A stretch of DNA of 64,000 nt from Photorhabdus caribbeanensis. GTDB lineage: Bacteria; Pseudomonadota; Gammaproteobacteria; Enterobacterales; Enterobacteriaceae. Both the position numbers and the translations under genes were made by a program. Numbering within the stretch: position 1 is the stretch's first letter; each line of letters begins with the position of its first letter. Of this stretch, positions 8,481 to 17,755 are shown piece by piece. The stretch lies in assembly GCF_018448885.1 (NCBI RefSeq), contig NZ_RCWB01000019.1, positions 4,188-68,187 on the forward strand, written 5' to 3'. The notes beneath the pieces were generated by a model. That model made no database searches. It worked only from the letters and a program-made list of their open reading frames with translations, and was not told the origin of the DNA.

Positions 8481-9096
8481 TTAACTCCAAAGAACCAGCT
8501 CTTCATTATCACTTGAGTATCCAATAAACGTAGAAACTGTTAACCGCTGAGTCCCATAGGACGGGGCAGCAGCATGTACATTTCTTGGGTTAAACAGAAG
8601 TATCACGCCCTTATTAGGTTTGTATACTATATCCAGATTGCGTATTTTATCCCTATCCATTCCATAAGCAAGATCGAGGTTTTTATTTTGAAAATTATGG
8701 AATTCTTGACCGGTAACTTTCCAGCTCCATAATTCTATCTCACCACCTTATTCTGGAGCTATATCTAATTCAGAGACCAAATGGCCTATTGGTGATAAAT
8801 ATGGAAAGCATGCATCTCTTAGATCAAAATTCTACTTCTTTGCATTCTGATAATAAAACTCTCTTTTTCCTATGCTGTTTATGGATTCAAAAAAATCACG
8901 CTTACCCATCCAATTCCAGGAGCATTTTCGTAGTAGCCAATCTTCATTTAATTAAGAACTTGACTAGCTATTTTTAGCATATTTCATTGTCATAACATGA
9001 GGTAATTGATACTATTTTTTCACCACCATATAATAAGTCTTTAAATACATCATGGTTTAATCTTTTAACGAGAATAACACTTGTCATTTTTTCCAT
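8481..9096 (-). pseudogene. Degraded 2-oxoglutarate/Fe(II)-dependent oxygenase-like gene
   Basis: No long open frame, but the minus strand read across frames gives a coherent protein of about 205 residues. It starts at an ATG at 9096 preceded by GAGGG (MEKMTSVILVKRLNHDVFKD) and ends at a TAA at 8481-8483. The C-terminal half shows GGEIELWSWKVTGQEF and then FNPRNVHAAAPSYGTQRLTV, resembling the second metal-binding His and the 2-oxoglutarate-binding Arg of the double-stranded beta-helix oxygenases. Lesions include an early TAA (near 8976), frameshifts and two in-frame stops (one in KK*NFDLRD, one in APE*GGEI). The family call is by motif only. Confidence 0.6.
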
Positions 9097-9421
9097 CGAT
9101 ATAATCCCTCAAAATGCATTTATCACCTTCCCAAAAGCACAGGCCAATAATAATCGCTGTCTTTTTATGGCAGCTGGTATCTTGAAAAACTACAGCATAA
9201 TAAATATTAAAATTTCAACTTATTGTTTTGATTTTATTGAATCAACAAAAACTCAGGGATTGCGCGTGAGTTAATTATCTGTTAAACATCAATAAATTAT
9301 CGATGTTATAATCTCTTTATTATTAGTTATCATGGCGATAGAATCAAATAAAACTCACCATGTAGAGTTGGCTCTCGAATTCATAGAGAGGATTAAAAGG
9401 GCAAGAAACCGTAAATAAATG
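9097..9421. other. AT-rich intergenic stretch
   Basis: Between the oxygenase remnant and the yigL terminator. It contains a loose inverted repeat (TTGTTTTGATT near 9222 facing AATCAACAA near 9240) and one 28-codon plus-strand frame (9332-9418, MAIESNKTHHVELAL...) with no ribosome binding site. I see nothing I can firmly name. Confidence 0.4.
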
Positions 9422-9444
9422 AAAAAACAGCGCCAATAGCGCTG
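9422..9444 (-). terminator. Rho-independent terminator of the recQ-pldB-yigL unit
   Basis: CAGCGC (9428-9433) and GCGCTG (9439-9444) form a perfect 6-bp stem with a 5-nt loop. On the minus strand it is followed by six T residues (9427-9422). It lies 20 bp beyond the yigL stop. Confidence 0.75.
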
Positions 9445-9464
9445 CAATTACAGTGGATAATAAA

Positions 9465-10265
9465 TTAAACCTGATACATTTTGCACAAATAATGGGAAAC
9501 CGCATCATCGGCGTTTGAGCCAATTACTTCCATATCTGGCAGGATATCTTTCAAGCGCTGGTGAGCATCCTGCATAATACAGCCCTTACCTGCTACCGTC
9601 AGCATTTCAAAGTCATTCATGCCATCGCCAAAAGCAATACAATCACTCAGTTTATAACCCATAGCTTGAGCTACCTGCTCAAGTGCATGACCTTTCGAAA
9701 CACCACCCGCCATAACTTCCAAACAATTGCGCAACGAGAAACTGACATTGACTCTATCACCCCAACGCGCTTTGATTTTCTCTTCCAACGTCACTAATAG
9801 ATCATGATCGCCGCAGGTAAAATAAACTTTACATACATCATCGATTTTAAAGTTGTCACGCTCAAAAAGTTGATAATGGAACACTGATTCCTGAAAAAAT
9901 TCTTTCTGCTCAGGGCATTCACGATTCATATACCAGTGATCATGACAATAATAATTCGTCAGAATATCAGTGTTATCAAACTCCATTAGGCACAAATCAT
10001 GCACAATCTCAGGATCAACATTGTGACTGAAAACCAATTCACCCATAGCATTGTGTACCCGAGCGCCATTGGAAGTAATCATATAGGCATCAATACCAAG
10101 AACATCTCGGATTTGCGCAACATCTACATGATGACGACCAGTAGCAAAAATAAAATGAATGCCTTTATTGGTCAGTAAATTAAGGGTTTCCTTGGTGTAA
10201 GACGTTAATTTGTGATCAGGAGACAGCAAAGTGCCATCTAAATCTGAAGCAACAATGTGATACAT
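9465..10265 (-). CDS. yigL: HAD-family phosphatase YigL (pyridoxal phosphate phosphatase)
   Basis: A 266-aa Cof-type HAD hydrolase; E. coli YigL dephosphorylates pyridoxal phosphate and some sugar phosphates. Motif I is DLDGTL near residue 8, FATGRHH gives the motif II region, and motif IV is FGDGMND near 212. MAGGVSKGHAL before it contains the conserved Lys. The start is the ATG at 10265 preceded by AGGAA; a longer open frame reaches into pldB but is not conserved. Last gene of the recQ-pldB-yigL minus-strand run, 22 bp after pldB. In E. coli rhtB and rhtC lie between recQ and pldB; here they are absent. Confidence 0.93.
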   Translation of the reverse strand: MYHIVASDLDGTLLSPDHKLTSYTKETLNLLTNKGIHFIFATGRHHVDVAQIRDVLGIDAYMITSNGARVHNAMGELVFSHNVDPEIVHDLCLMEFDNTDILTNYYCHDHWYMNRECPEQKEFFQESVFHYQLFERDNFKIDDVCKVYFTCGDHDLLVTLEEKIKARWGDRVNVSFSLRNCLEVMAGGVSKGHALEQVAQAMGYKLSDCIAFGDGMNDFEMLTVAGKGCIMQDAHQRLKDILPDMEVIGSNADDAVSHYLCKMYQV

Positions 10266-10287
10266 AGTTATCATTCCTATAATTGAA

Positions 10288-11286
10288 TTAATTCTGGTCA
10301 AAAAAATCACAAATGGCGTTGAGTGCCTGGCTACGTAATTTATCTTTTTCAAACAGGATCTCATGACGCGCCCCTTGAATAATCAAAGGTGAATGTTCTT
10401 TGATGAAAGCCCTCACTTTATTACGTGATTCACAAAAAGCCCGTAATCGGCAATTATTAACAACCTTATCTTCACTGGCTTTTAAAATTATCAATGGCGT
10501 CTCAATTTCCCCAGCTTTTTCTATCAGCATATTGCCAATCCAAATACTTTCCCGCACCCAGTGATATGTCGGTCCCCCGATACGTAATTCCGGATAATCC
10601 GCGTAATAACGGAGGTAACGGCCATAACGCTCATAACTGTGTGTCAGAAGGTTTATTAAATAAGGCAACGGACGCCATTTCCCAGTTAGCACCGCATAAT
10701 GGTTGCGCATATCTGACCGCTTTTCAGCCCGGTTCACCAGGAAAGTCGCCAACCAACGTGGCATAGGAAAGTTAATACCAAACATAGGAGCACAAAGGGC
10801 TGCTGCATCAAATATCTGGCTGCGACGTAATAAAAACCCCCCTAATATTGCCGCCCCCATTGAATGAGCTAATGCATAACAGTGAGAATAATGACGAGGA
10901 AGAATTTCTCTTTCTATTAATATTTCAACGTCATCAATATAATCATCAAATTTTTCTACATGCCCTTTTTGTGGATCTGCAAGCATCCTGCTGGATCGCC
11001 CCTGTCCACGATGATCAATAATAAAAATGTCGTAGCCAAGGTGATAAAAATCAAATGCTACTTCCGAGTATTTAACATAACTTTCACTACGGCCAGGAAA
11101 GATAACAACCGCTCTATCATTTTTTACCGTTGCACAAAAACGGACATAACGTATCAGTACATTATCGACACCGATAAATTCACACTCTTCCCTGCCTTGC
11201 CAAAAATCTAATAAAGGCCCGTTGGCAAAAGTAGAAAACTGCATCTCACGATTGAGCCAACTTTCTTTCAACATTTCCGGCGTCAT
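10288..11286 (-). CDS. pldB: Lysophospholipase L2
   Basis: A 332-aa alpha/beta hydrolase that removes the remaining acyl chain from lysophospholipids at the inner membrane. The nucleophile elbow AHSMG is near residue 143 and the oxyanion/His-side landmarks DHRGQGRS and GARHEIL are present. The acid is probably the Asp of KASEDKVV. Length matches the E. coli protein (about 340 aa). It starts 14 bp after the recQ stop, so it is probably co-transcribed with recQ and yigL. Confidence 0.93.
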   Translation of the reverse strand: MTPEMLKESWLNREMQFSTFANGPLLDFWQGREECEFIGVDNVLIRYVRFCATVKNDRAVVIFPGRSESYVKYSEVAFDFYHLGYDIFIIDHRGQGRSSRMLADPQKGHVEKFDDYIDDVEILIEREILPRHYSHCYALAHSMGAAILGGFLLRRSQIFDAAALCAPMFGINFPMPRWLATFLVNRAEKRSDMRNHYAVLTGKWRPLPYLINLLTHSYERYGRYLRYYADYPELRIGGPTYHWVRESIWIGNMLIEKAGEIETPLIILKASEDKVVNNCRLRAFCESRNKVRAFIKEHSPLIIQGARHEILFEKDKLRSQALNAICDFFDQN

Positions 11287-11300
11287 AAGCTGTCCTCAGA

Positions 11301-13127
11301 CTATTCAAACTCCTCTAGGTGTTCACAAATTAAAGCCATAAAGGCGTTACCAAAACGTTCCAATTTCCGTTGCCCTACCCCATTGATTAATAACAATTCA
11401 TCATCCGTAACCGGGCATTGCTCCGCCATTTCAATTAGCGTGACATCGTTAAATACAACAAAAGGCGGGATATTTTCTTCGTCAGCAATAGATTTCCGCA
11501 ATTTACGTAACTTGGCAAATAGTTTGCGATCGTAATTACCACTATACGATTTACTTTGCTGACTACGCCCTTTCAGATTCTGTATTCGTGGAACAGCCAG
11601 TTTTAGCGAAACTTCACCACGCAATATTGGACGTGCAGCTTCCGTTAATTGTAATGCAGAATAATTGGCAATGTTTTGACTGATAAAGCCTAAATGAATA
11701 AGTTGCCGCAATACACTCATCCAATGTTCCTGACTCTGGTCTTTACCGATACCGTAAACCGGCAAATGATCATGTCTCATATCACGGATACGCTGATTAT
11801 TCGCGCCTCTGAGCACTTCAACAATATAGCCGACGCCAAAGCGCTGCCCAACCCGGTAAATACAAGAAAGCGCTTTTTGGGCATCCACCAAGCCATCATA
11901 ATTTTTCGGCGGATCAAGGCAGATGTCACAGTTGCCACAAGGGGTTTGTTTGCTTTCACCAAAGTAGTTCAATAACACCAGACGGCGGCAAGTTTGTGCT
12001 TCGGCAAAAGCCCCCATCGCATTGAGCTTATGCCGCTCAATATCCTGCTGTGTACCCGCCTCTTTCTCTTCCAGACAACGGCGAAGCCATACCATATCCG
12101 CGGGATCATAAAACAGCACCGCTTCCGCCGGCAGACCATCACGCCCAGCACGTCCCGTTTCTTGGTAATAGGATTCGATATTACGTGGAATATTAAAATG
12201 CACCACAAACCGAACATTGGGTTTATTAATTCCCATACCAAATGCCACGGTTGCCACCACCACCTGCAAATCATCACGTTGAAATGCATCCTGCACTCGC
12301 GCACGTTGACTGTTATCCAACCCGGCATGGTATGGCGCAACACTCAAGCCACGTTTTTGTAAGCGTTCTGATATTTCTTCAACTTTGTTCCGACTGTTGC
12401 AGTAAACAATGCCGCTTTTACCTTTTTGACCGCGAATAAATAGCCACAGTTGATCTAATGGTTTGTATTTTTCTATCAAGGTATAACGGATATTGGGGCG
12501 GTCAAAACTGCTGATATGGATAAGTGGATTATTAAGATTCAGTAGTCGGACAATATCATTACGAGTAGTTTCATCAGCGGTGGCCGTCAACGCAATGACG
12601 GGTAATGTCGGAAAGCGTTGCCTGAGTTGCCCCAACGCCCGGTATTCCGGTCGGAAATCATGGCCCCATTGTGAAATACAGTGAGCTTCATCCACAGCCA
12701 ACATTGCTGGTTGCCATTCCAGAAGTTGTTCAAGGAAGTTATCCATCATCAAACGCTCAGGGGCGATATACAGCAATTTAACCATTCCCTGACGGCAACG
12801 CCGGATCACATCAATCTGCTGTTCACGGGCCTGAGTTGAATTCAGGCAATCTGCCGCAACGCCATTTGCCCGCAGTTGATCCACCTGATCTTTCATTAAA
12901 GATATCAACGGGGAAACAACCAAAGTTAACCCTTCCTGTACCAGCGCCGGAATTTGGTAACACAATGATTTACCGCCACCAGTCGGCATAATGACCAGAC
13001 AGTCACGCCCTTCAAGAATGGTATCGATAACTTGTTGCTGACCAGGCCGGAATTGCAAATAACCAAAGGTTTTCCGCAATACCTGCTCCGTCAGTGATAT
13101 CGTATTAATGACCTCTGCGGTAGACAC
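11301..13127 (-). CDS. recQ: ATP-dependent DNA helicase RecQ
   Basis: A 608-aa superfamily 2 3'-5' helicase of the RecF repair pathway. TGGGKS (Walker A, about 49-54) and DEAH (about 146-149) are present, as is the Zn-binding cluster beginning CRRLVLLNYF and ending PCGNCDIC. The HRDC domain closes the protein (NGVGQRKLERFG). I chose the GTG at 13127, preceded by GAGGGA at good spacing; it gives nearly the E. coli length of 609, whereas the ATG 14 codons upstream adds a non-conserved tail. First gene of the minus-strand recQ-pldB-yigL run. The siderophore island begins just beyond it. Confidence 0.94.
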   Translation of the reverse strand: MSTAEVINTISLTEQVLRKTFGYLQFRPGQQQVIDTILEGRDCLVIMPTGGGKSLCYQIPALVQEGLTLVVSPLISLMKDQVDQLRANGVAADCLNSTQAREQQIDVIRRCRQGMVKLLYIAPERLMMDNFLEQLLEWQPAMLAVDEAHCISQWGHDFRPEYRALGQLRQRFPTLPVIALTATADETTRNDIVRLLNLNNPLIHISSFDRPNIRYTLIEKYKPLDQLWLFIRGQKGKSGIVYCNSRNKVEEISERLQKRGLSVAPYHAGLDNSQRARVQDAFQRDDLQVVVATVAFGMGINKPNVRFVVHFNIPRNIESYYQETGRAGRDGLPAEAVLFYDPADMVWLRRCLEEKEAGTQQDIERHKLNAMGAFAEAQTCRRLVLLNYFGESKQTPCGNCDICLDPPKNYDGLVDAQKALSCIYRVGQRFGVGYIVEVLRGANNQRIRDMRHDHLPVYGIGKDQSQEHWMSVLRQLIHLGFISQNIANYSALQLTEAARPILRGEVSLKLAVPRIQNLKGRSQQSKSYSGNYDRKLFAKLRKLRKSIADEENIPPFVVFNDVTLIEMAEQCPVTDDELLLINGVGQRKLERFGNAFMALICEHLEEFE

Positions 13128-13380
13128 GCTTTCCCTCAACCATATTAAAAAATCACAGACGCCATTCAAAACGCCTGAGCATTATGCTATCTCACTCTCG
13201 AAATAATTACAGCATGTCATTGAACATCATCTCGGTATAAAAGCAGGTTTTGTTAAAGGTTATAGCCGATCAAAAATTCTCCCCCAATTCATCTTACTCA
13301 TCCCAATGCAGCGCCATAACGCCACATTTTCGTCTGCTATTTAAACAAAACCACAGAAAATCCTTACACTTACACAGTTG

Positions 13381-13411
13381 TTAATGATAATAATTTGTAT
13401 TAATGTTATCA
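13381..13411 (+). promoter_or_regulatory. Fur box in front of the siderophore island
   Basis: TTAATGATAATAATTTGTAT followed by TAATGTTATCA closely resembles overlapping Fur operators (consensus built from GATAAT hexamers). It lies about 165 bp before the first island gene and on the far side of recQ, so it most plausibly represses the plus-strand siderophore genes when iron is plentiful. Confidence 0.65.
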
Positions 13412-13574
13412 AAATTGAATATCCAAAAGTCACCTGTCTAAGAGAACCGGAATGAATACCTGGAAAAGGATGCTTATATTCGAAAATTTTAGAATTAAGC
13501 GTACCGATTTGTTTCCAGTGTATAGCGATTATGTTGGATACGATTTTTGATTATGAATAGGGATTGTTATCACC

Positions 13575-13868
13575 ATGAGTTCACTACATATTAACTCTGA
13601 TAATCACACTCTGCACCTCAACGCAGAGAACTGGCTCCATGCCAATCGCCATTTGGTGACAAAAATATTACGTGAGCTATGTCACGAAAAATTGATTAAT
13701 CCTACCTATCATGGACAGCAACAGTATTCTCTGGCAATAGGTGACTACCAATACCATTTTCAAGCGGAGGCTTATCAGCTGGATCATATTGATATTGATG
13801 CCGCTTCCGTAACCAAATTCAAGGAGAATCAATCTCAGCCGCTTGATGCCATTCAACTGATTAATTGA
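13575..13868 (+). CDS. NIS siderophore synthetase, N-terminal fragment (frameshifted)
   Basis: A 97-aa fragment matching the N-terminal part of IucA/IucC-type (NIS) synthetases. It ends at the TGA at 13866-13868 because of one extra T in AATTGAG. Deleting that base restores LIN-E-LYPLLEIPEKML and joins it to the next frame as a protein of about 608 residues, the usual size for AlcC/DesD-like enzymes. The same region is continuous in the paralogue at 25633-28035. Probably the front of a broken gene, unless the extra base is a sequencing error. Confidence 0.7.
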   Translation: MSSLHINSDNHTLHLNAENWLHANRHLVTKILRELCHEKLINPTYHGQQQYSLAIGDYQYHFQAEAYQLDHIDIDAASVTKFKENQSQPLDAIQLIN

Positions 13869-13869
13869 G

Positions 13870-15399
13870 TTGTATCCGCTATTGGAAATCCCTGAAAAAA
13901 TGCTACCGATTTATCTCGACGAGATATCTAGCACCCTCTACGGTCACGCTTTTAAATATCAGTACAACCGACTTACAGCCCAAGATTTAGCTCATGCTGA
14001 TTATCAAGTCGTTGAAACGGCCATGAGTGAAGGCCATCCAGTCTTTATTGCGAATAATGGCCGCATTGGTTTTGATGCCGATGATTATCAGCGCTATGCA
14101 CCTGAAAGCGCCAGCCCGGTGACTTTAATCTGGATTGCGGTACACAGGAATAAAGCTATTTTCTCTGCCTTATCCGATCTTTCATACCAACAATTAATAG
14201 AAGAAGAATTGGGGAAATATCTGCCAGCCCAATTTGAACGCCACCTTAATATGTTGGGACTATGCCCGTCAGATTATTATTTGATGCCTCTCCATCCCTG
14301 GCAATGGCAGCACCGTATCGCCATCAGCTTTGCGGCAGATATTGCCAATAATAATATTGTTTATCTTGGAGAAGGTCATGATCGCTACCTCGCACAGCAA
14401 TCTATCCGTACTTTCTTCAACATTACTCAACCAAAGAAGAACTACGTTAAAACCGCCCTATCCGTGCTGAATATGGGCTTTATGCGTGGGCTCGATCCAC
14501 ACAGCATGGTCACAACCCCATCAGTCAATGAGTGGCTTAGCAACTTAGTCCGTAATGACAGTTTCTTCCAACAGAAGGGTTTTAACGTATTACGGGAACG
14601 TGCTGCTCTCGGTTATTTCAATAACTACTTTGAATCAGCCATTAAGAAGGACAGCCCACACAAGAAAATGTTGTCAGCACTGTGGCGCGAAAGCCCAATG
14701 ACGCTGTTGCAGGATAACCAACGCTTGATGACAATGGCTTCGTTGCTGCATGTTGACCATCAGGGTAATTCCGTTATCGCTGCTTTAGTAAAGGATTCAG
14801 GTTTATATGCAGAAGATTGGGTATCACGCTATCTCGATGCTTACCTCTCTCCATTACTGCGCTCTTTCTTCACCTATGATCTGGTGTTTATGCCACATGG
14901 CGAAAACCTGATGTTGGTATTGGATAATAACAGCCCGACAAACATGTTGATGAAAGATATTGGTGAAGAAATTGCTATTTTGAATGGCGATCTCCAATTG
15001 CCTGAAGAGATTAATTTCCTGCACGTCACTATCGAAGACGACATGAAGATTAACTATATCTTCCTTGATATTTTCGATTGTTTCTTCCGCTATCTGATTC
15101 CACTGTTGCAAAAAGATCTCAATCTGCCAGAAGAGCGTTTCTGGTTACTGGTTGCACGCTGTGTCCATAATTATCAATCACAACATCTGCATCAGATTGA
15201 AAAATTCCGCAAGTTCGATCTGTTTAAGCAGGAATTTGTTCGTACCTGCCTGAATCGTCTGCAAATGGCGAACAATCAACAGATGATCGATCTTGACGAC
15301 CGTGAAAAGAATCTCAAATTCGCCGGAACCTTAGTTAACCCGCTATACGCTTTACGCCATGAATACTCGGTTACTCTTCATCAAGCCGAGCAGCAATAA
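13870..15399 (+). CDS. NIS siderophore synthetase, C-terminal fragment (frameshifted)
   Basis: Carries the catalytic core of an IucA/IucC-family (NIS) synthetase, which joins hydroxamate building blocks by ATP-dependent amide formation. Family motifs include GHPVFIANNGRIGF (ATP site), LHPWQWQ, LSVLNMGFMRGL and MPHGENLMLVL. The open frame begins with a TTG at 13870, two bases after the stop of the first fragment; the first ATG in frame is at 13900. The coupled stop/TTG might allow some reinitiation, but a protein lacking the first 100 residues is unlikely to work. Most similar within the window to the second half of the dfoC-like gene. About 50 bp before the receptor gene. Confidence 0.75.
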   Translation: MYPLLEIPEKMLPIYLDEISSTLYGHAFKYQYNRLTAQDLAHADYQVVETAMSEGHPVFIANNGRIGFDADDYQRYAPESASPVTLIWIAVHRNKAIFSALSDLSYQQLIEEELGKYLPAQFERHLNMLGLCPSDYYLMPLHPWQWQHRIAISFAADIANNNIVYLGEGHDRYLAQQSIRTFFNITQPKKNYVKTALSVLNMGFMRGLDPHSMVTTPSVNEWLSNLVRNDSFFQQKGFNVLRERAALGYFNNYFESAIKKDSPHKKMLSALWRESPMTLLQDNQRLMTMASLLHVDHQGNSVIAALVKDSGLYAEDWVSRYLDAYLSPLLRSFFTYDLVFMPHGENLMLVLDNNSPTNMLMKDIGEEIAILNGDLQLPEEINFLHVTIEDDMKINYIFLDIFDCFFRYLIPLLQKDLNLPEERFWLLVARCVHNYQSQHLHQIEKFRKFDLFKQEFVRTCLNRLQMANNQQMIDLDDREKNLKFAGTLVNPLYALRHEYSVTLHQAEQQ

Positions 15400-15449
15400 A
15401 TAAAAATATCAACATAGATAAATACCAAAAGATTTAATTTGGGGATGAA

Positions 15450-17687
15450 ATGAATAATAAAAAAGTGATGTATCCGTTTTTGCAAAAGGATTCTATGATT
15501 AAAAAAACAACTCTTGCAATGACTATACAGTTAGTACTGATGGGAAATAGTTATGCAATCACAGCAAATGCGCAAAATACCAGCGATAAAACCGCTGCCC
15601 AAAATGACAAGATACTCGTTACCGCTTCACAACCAGAACATGAAGGAGTGACCGAAGACACCGGCATGTACAATACCACGTCGATGATTACCGCCACCGG
15701 TCTAAACCTCTCGGCGCGTGAAACGCCACAGACCGTCAGTGTCGTGACTAAACAACGCATGCTTGACGAAAATCTGGACAGTGTTAATAGCGTCATCGAT
15801 AGCACAACCGGTATGAGCATACGCCAGCTTGATAGCGATCGTTTCGGGTTTACTTCTCGTGGCATGTCTATCAATAACATCCTGCGTGATGGGGTTGCAA
15901 CCTACTACGATACCCGCTTTAACTATGGTGACAATCTTTTGGATACTGACCTGCTTGATCGTATCGAAGTGGTACGTGGAGCAGCCGGTTTGATGGTTGG
16001 CCCAGGTAATCCTTCGGCAGCCGTTAACCTGATTCGTAAACGTCCAACCCGTGATTTCCGTGGCGAATTCTCTGCCGGTGCGGGTTCTTGGGATAAATGG
16101 CGCACTGGCTTGGATCTCTCTGGCCCGTTAAATGACAGCGGCAACCTACGCGGGCGTTTCGTTACAGCCTATCAAGCGGCCAACTCCTTTATTGATCGCA
16201 ATAACAGTGAAAGATACCCGTTCTATGGCATCCTTGAAGCGGATTTGACAGAAAATACCTTACTGACTATAGGCGTTGATCATCAACGCAATCACACCCG
16301 TGGCGGTATGTTTGGTGGTTTGCCGATCTATTTTGCAGACGGCAGCAAAACAAACTATAAACGCAGCGACAGCTATGCTCCTGATTGGGCTTTTTCAAAA
16401 GTTCGGACCTTCTCCACTTTTACCAGCCTGCAACATAACTTTGACAACGGCTGGAGTGTAAAGGGCACCTTTACTTATGATAATAACGCTCTAGACCAAA
16501 AAGTCCTGTGGGCGACAAGTTTTCCTGACCGTAACACCAATATTGGTATGGTACCAGGTAACATGACACTTATTGATGGCAGTCGCCGCCAGAAGAACTA
16601 CGATCTACAGGTGAACGGTGACTACCGGTTGTTTAACCGTACACATCATGTCAGCTTCGGCTTAAACCATCAGCAACAGGATTTCCAAAACGATTACTTC
16701 AACGCAACCTGTATGCTCAAGCGCAACTGCGCCGGACTGGGCGACTTCACCTCTCCTGGCTGGCAATATCCTGAACCAGAGTGGAGTAATACGCGAACTT
16801 ATGGCTCGAAAGGCCGTAATGAACAGACCGCAGGTTATGCAGTCACTCAGATTTCTCTGGCAGATCCATTGACCTTGATCCTTGGTGGTCGAGTAACCAG
16901 TTGGCAAACACGTGGTGATAATTTCAATACTCCACAAAATGCCAGCTACAGTGACGAATTTGTTCCTTACGGTGGACTGATCTACAACATTACTCAAGAC
17001 TTGTCGGTTTACACCAGTTATACCGAAATATTCAATCCAGAAAACCACCGTGACCGCAATAATAAATTACTTGCCCCAGTGTCTGGACAAAACTATGAAG
17101 TGGGCCTAAAAGGCGTCGCCTTCGATAACAGTCTTGATTACTCACTGGCAGTCTTTGAAATCCGTCAAGATAACCTGCCATTAGTAGATAACAATGCACC
17201 GAGACTACCGGATCTCTCCATTCCTCGTTATACAGTGGATGGTACCAAAACTCGCGGGTTCGAAGCAGAAATCAGTGGTCAACTGACAGATAACTGGCGT
17301 CTTTATACTGGTTACACACAATTCCGGGCAACAGATCCTAATGGTGTACGAATCAATTCCAATATGCCAAATAAGTTGTTTAAACTGTTTACCACCTACA
17401 CCTTGCCAGGTGCGATGAGCAATCTGACCATTGGTGGTGGTGTTAACTGGCAGGATAAAACCTGGTTGACCGTTGATGGGCCTGGAAAAACATCAATGCA
17501 AGCGGAACAAAACAGCTTTGCTGTGGTTAACCTGATGAGCCGTTATCAATTCACACCGGATCTCTCTTTGACGGTTAACCTGAATAACGTCTTTGATAAG
17601 ACCTACTACACTCAGTTTGGTCAATATTCTCAGTATTACTATGGCGCACCTCGCAACATTGAGGCGATCTTGCGTTATAAGTTCTGA
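15450..17687 (+). CDS. TonB-dependent hydroxamate siderophore receptor (FhuE/FoxA-like)
   Basis: A 745-aa outer-membrane receptor that imports ferric siderophore using TonB energy. There is a signal peptide within residues 1-42 (hydrophobic LAMTIQLVLMGNSYAITANA), then a plug domain (about 80-200) with RETPQTVSVVTKQRM and IEVVRGAAGLMVGPGNPSA, and a 22-strand barrel ending in Phe (EAILRYKF), as outer-membrane barrels do. The start at 15450 follows GGGGATGA. Genes for importer, reductase and biosynthesis follow on the same strand. The likely ligand is the siderophore made by this island; plug features suit the FhuE/FoxA group. Confidence 0.88.
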   Translation: MNNKKVMYPFLQKDSMIKKTTLAMTIQLVLMGNSYAITANAQNTSDKTAAQNDKILVTASQPEHEGVTEDTGMYNTTSMITATGLNLSARETPQTVSVVTKQRMLDENLDSVNSVIDSTTGMSIRQLDSDRFGFTSRGMSINNILRDGVATYYDTRFNYGDNLLDTDLLDRIEVVRGAAGLMVGPGNPSAAVNLIRKRPTRDFRGEFSAGAGSWDKWRTGLDLSGPLNDSGNLRGRFVTAYQAANSFIDRNNSERYPFYGILEADLTENTLLTIGVDHQRNHTRGGMFGGLPIYFADGSKTNYKRSDSYAPDWAFSKVRTFSTFTSLQHNFDNGWSVKGTFTYDNNALDQKVLWATSFPDRNTNIGMVPGNMTLIDGSRRQKNYDLQVNGDYRLFNRTHHVSFGLNHQQQDFQNDYFNATCMLKRNCAGLGDFTSPGWQYPEPEWSNTRTYGSKGRNEQTAGYAVTQISLADPLTLILGGRVTSWQTRGDNFNTPQNASYSDEFVPYGGLIYNITQDLSVYTSYTEIFNPENHRDRNNKLLAPVSGQNYEVGLKGVAFDNSLDYSLAVFEIRQDNLPLVDNNAPRLPDLSIPRYTVDGTKTRGFEAEISGQLTDNWRLYTGYTQFRATDPNGVRINSNMPNKLFKLFTTYTLPGAMSNLTIGGGVNWQDKTWLTVDGPGKTSMQAEQNSFAVVNLMSRYQFTPDLSLTVNLNNVFDKTYYTQFGQYSQYYYGAPRNIEAILRYKF

Positions 17688-17755
17688 GTTTAAAGTCATA
17701 ATGACACTGCGGGCGGCAAACCTTATGTTTCTATTTATTTGAAGGAAAGCAAACA

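Noticed and set aside
9332-9418. 28-codon plus-strand peptide MAIESNKTHHVELAL...
   Set aside because: Plausible amino-acid composition, but no ribosome binding site, no promoter I trust and no recognised family.
13862-13872. Programmed frameshift joining the two NIS synthetase pieces
   Set aside because: No slippery heptamer, Shine-Dalgarno-like stimulator or pseudoknot is apparent. A simple one-base insertion explains it better.
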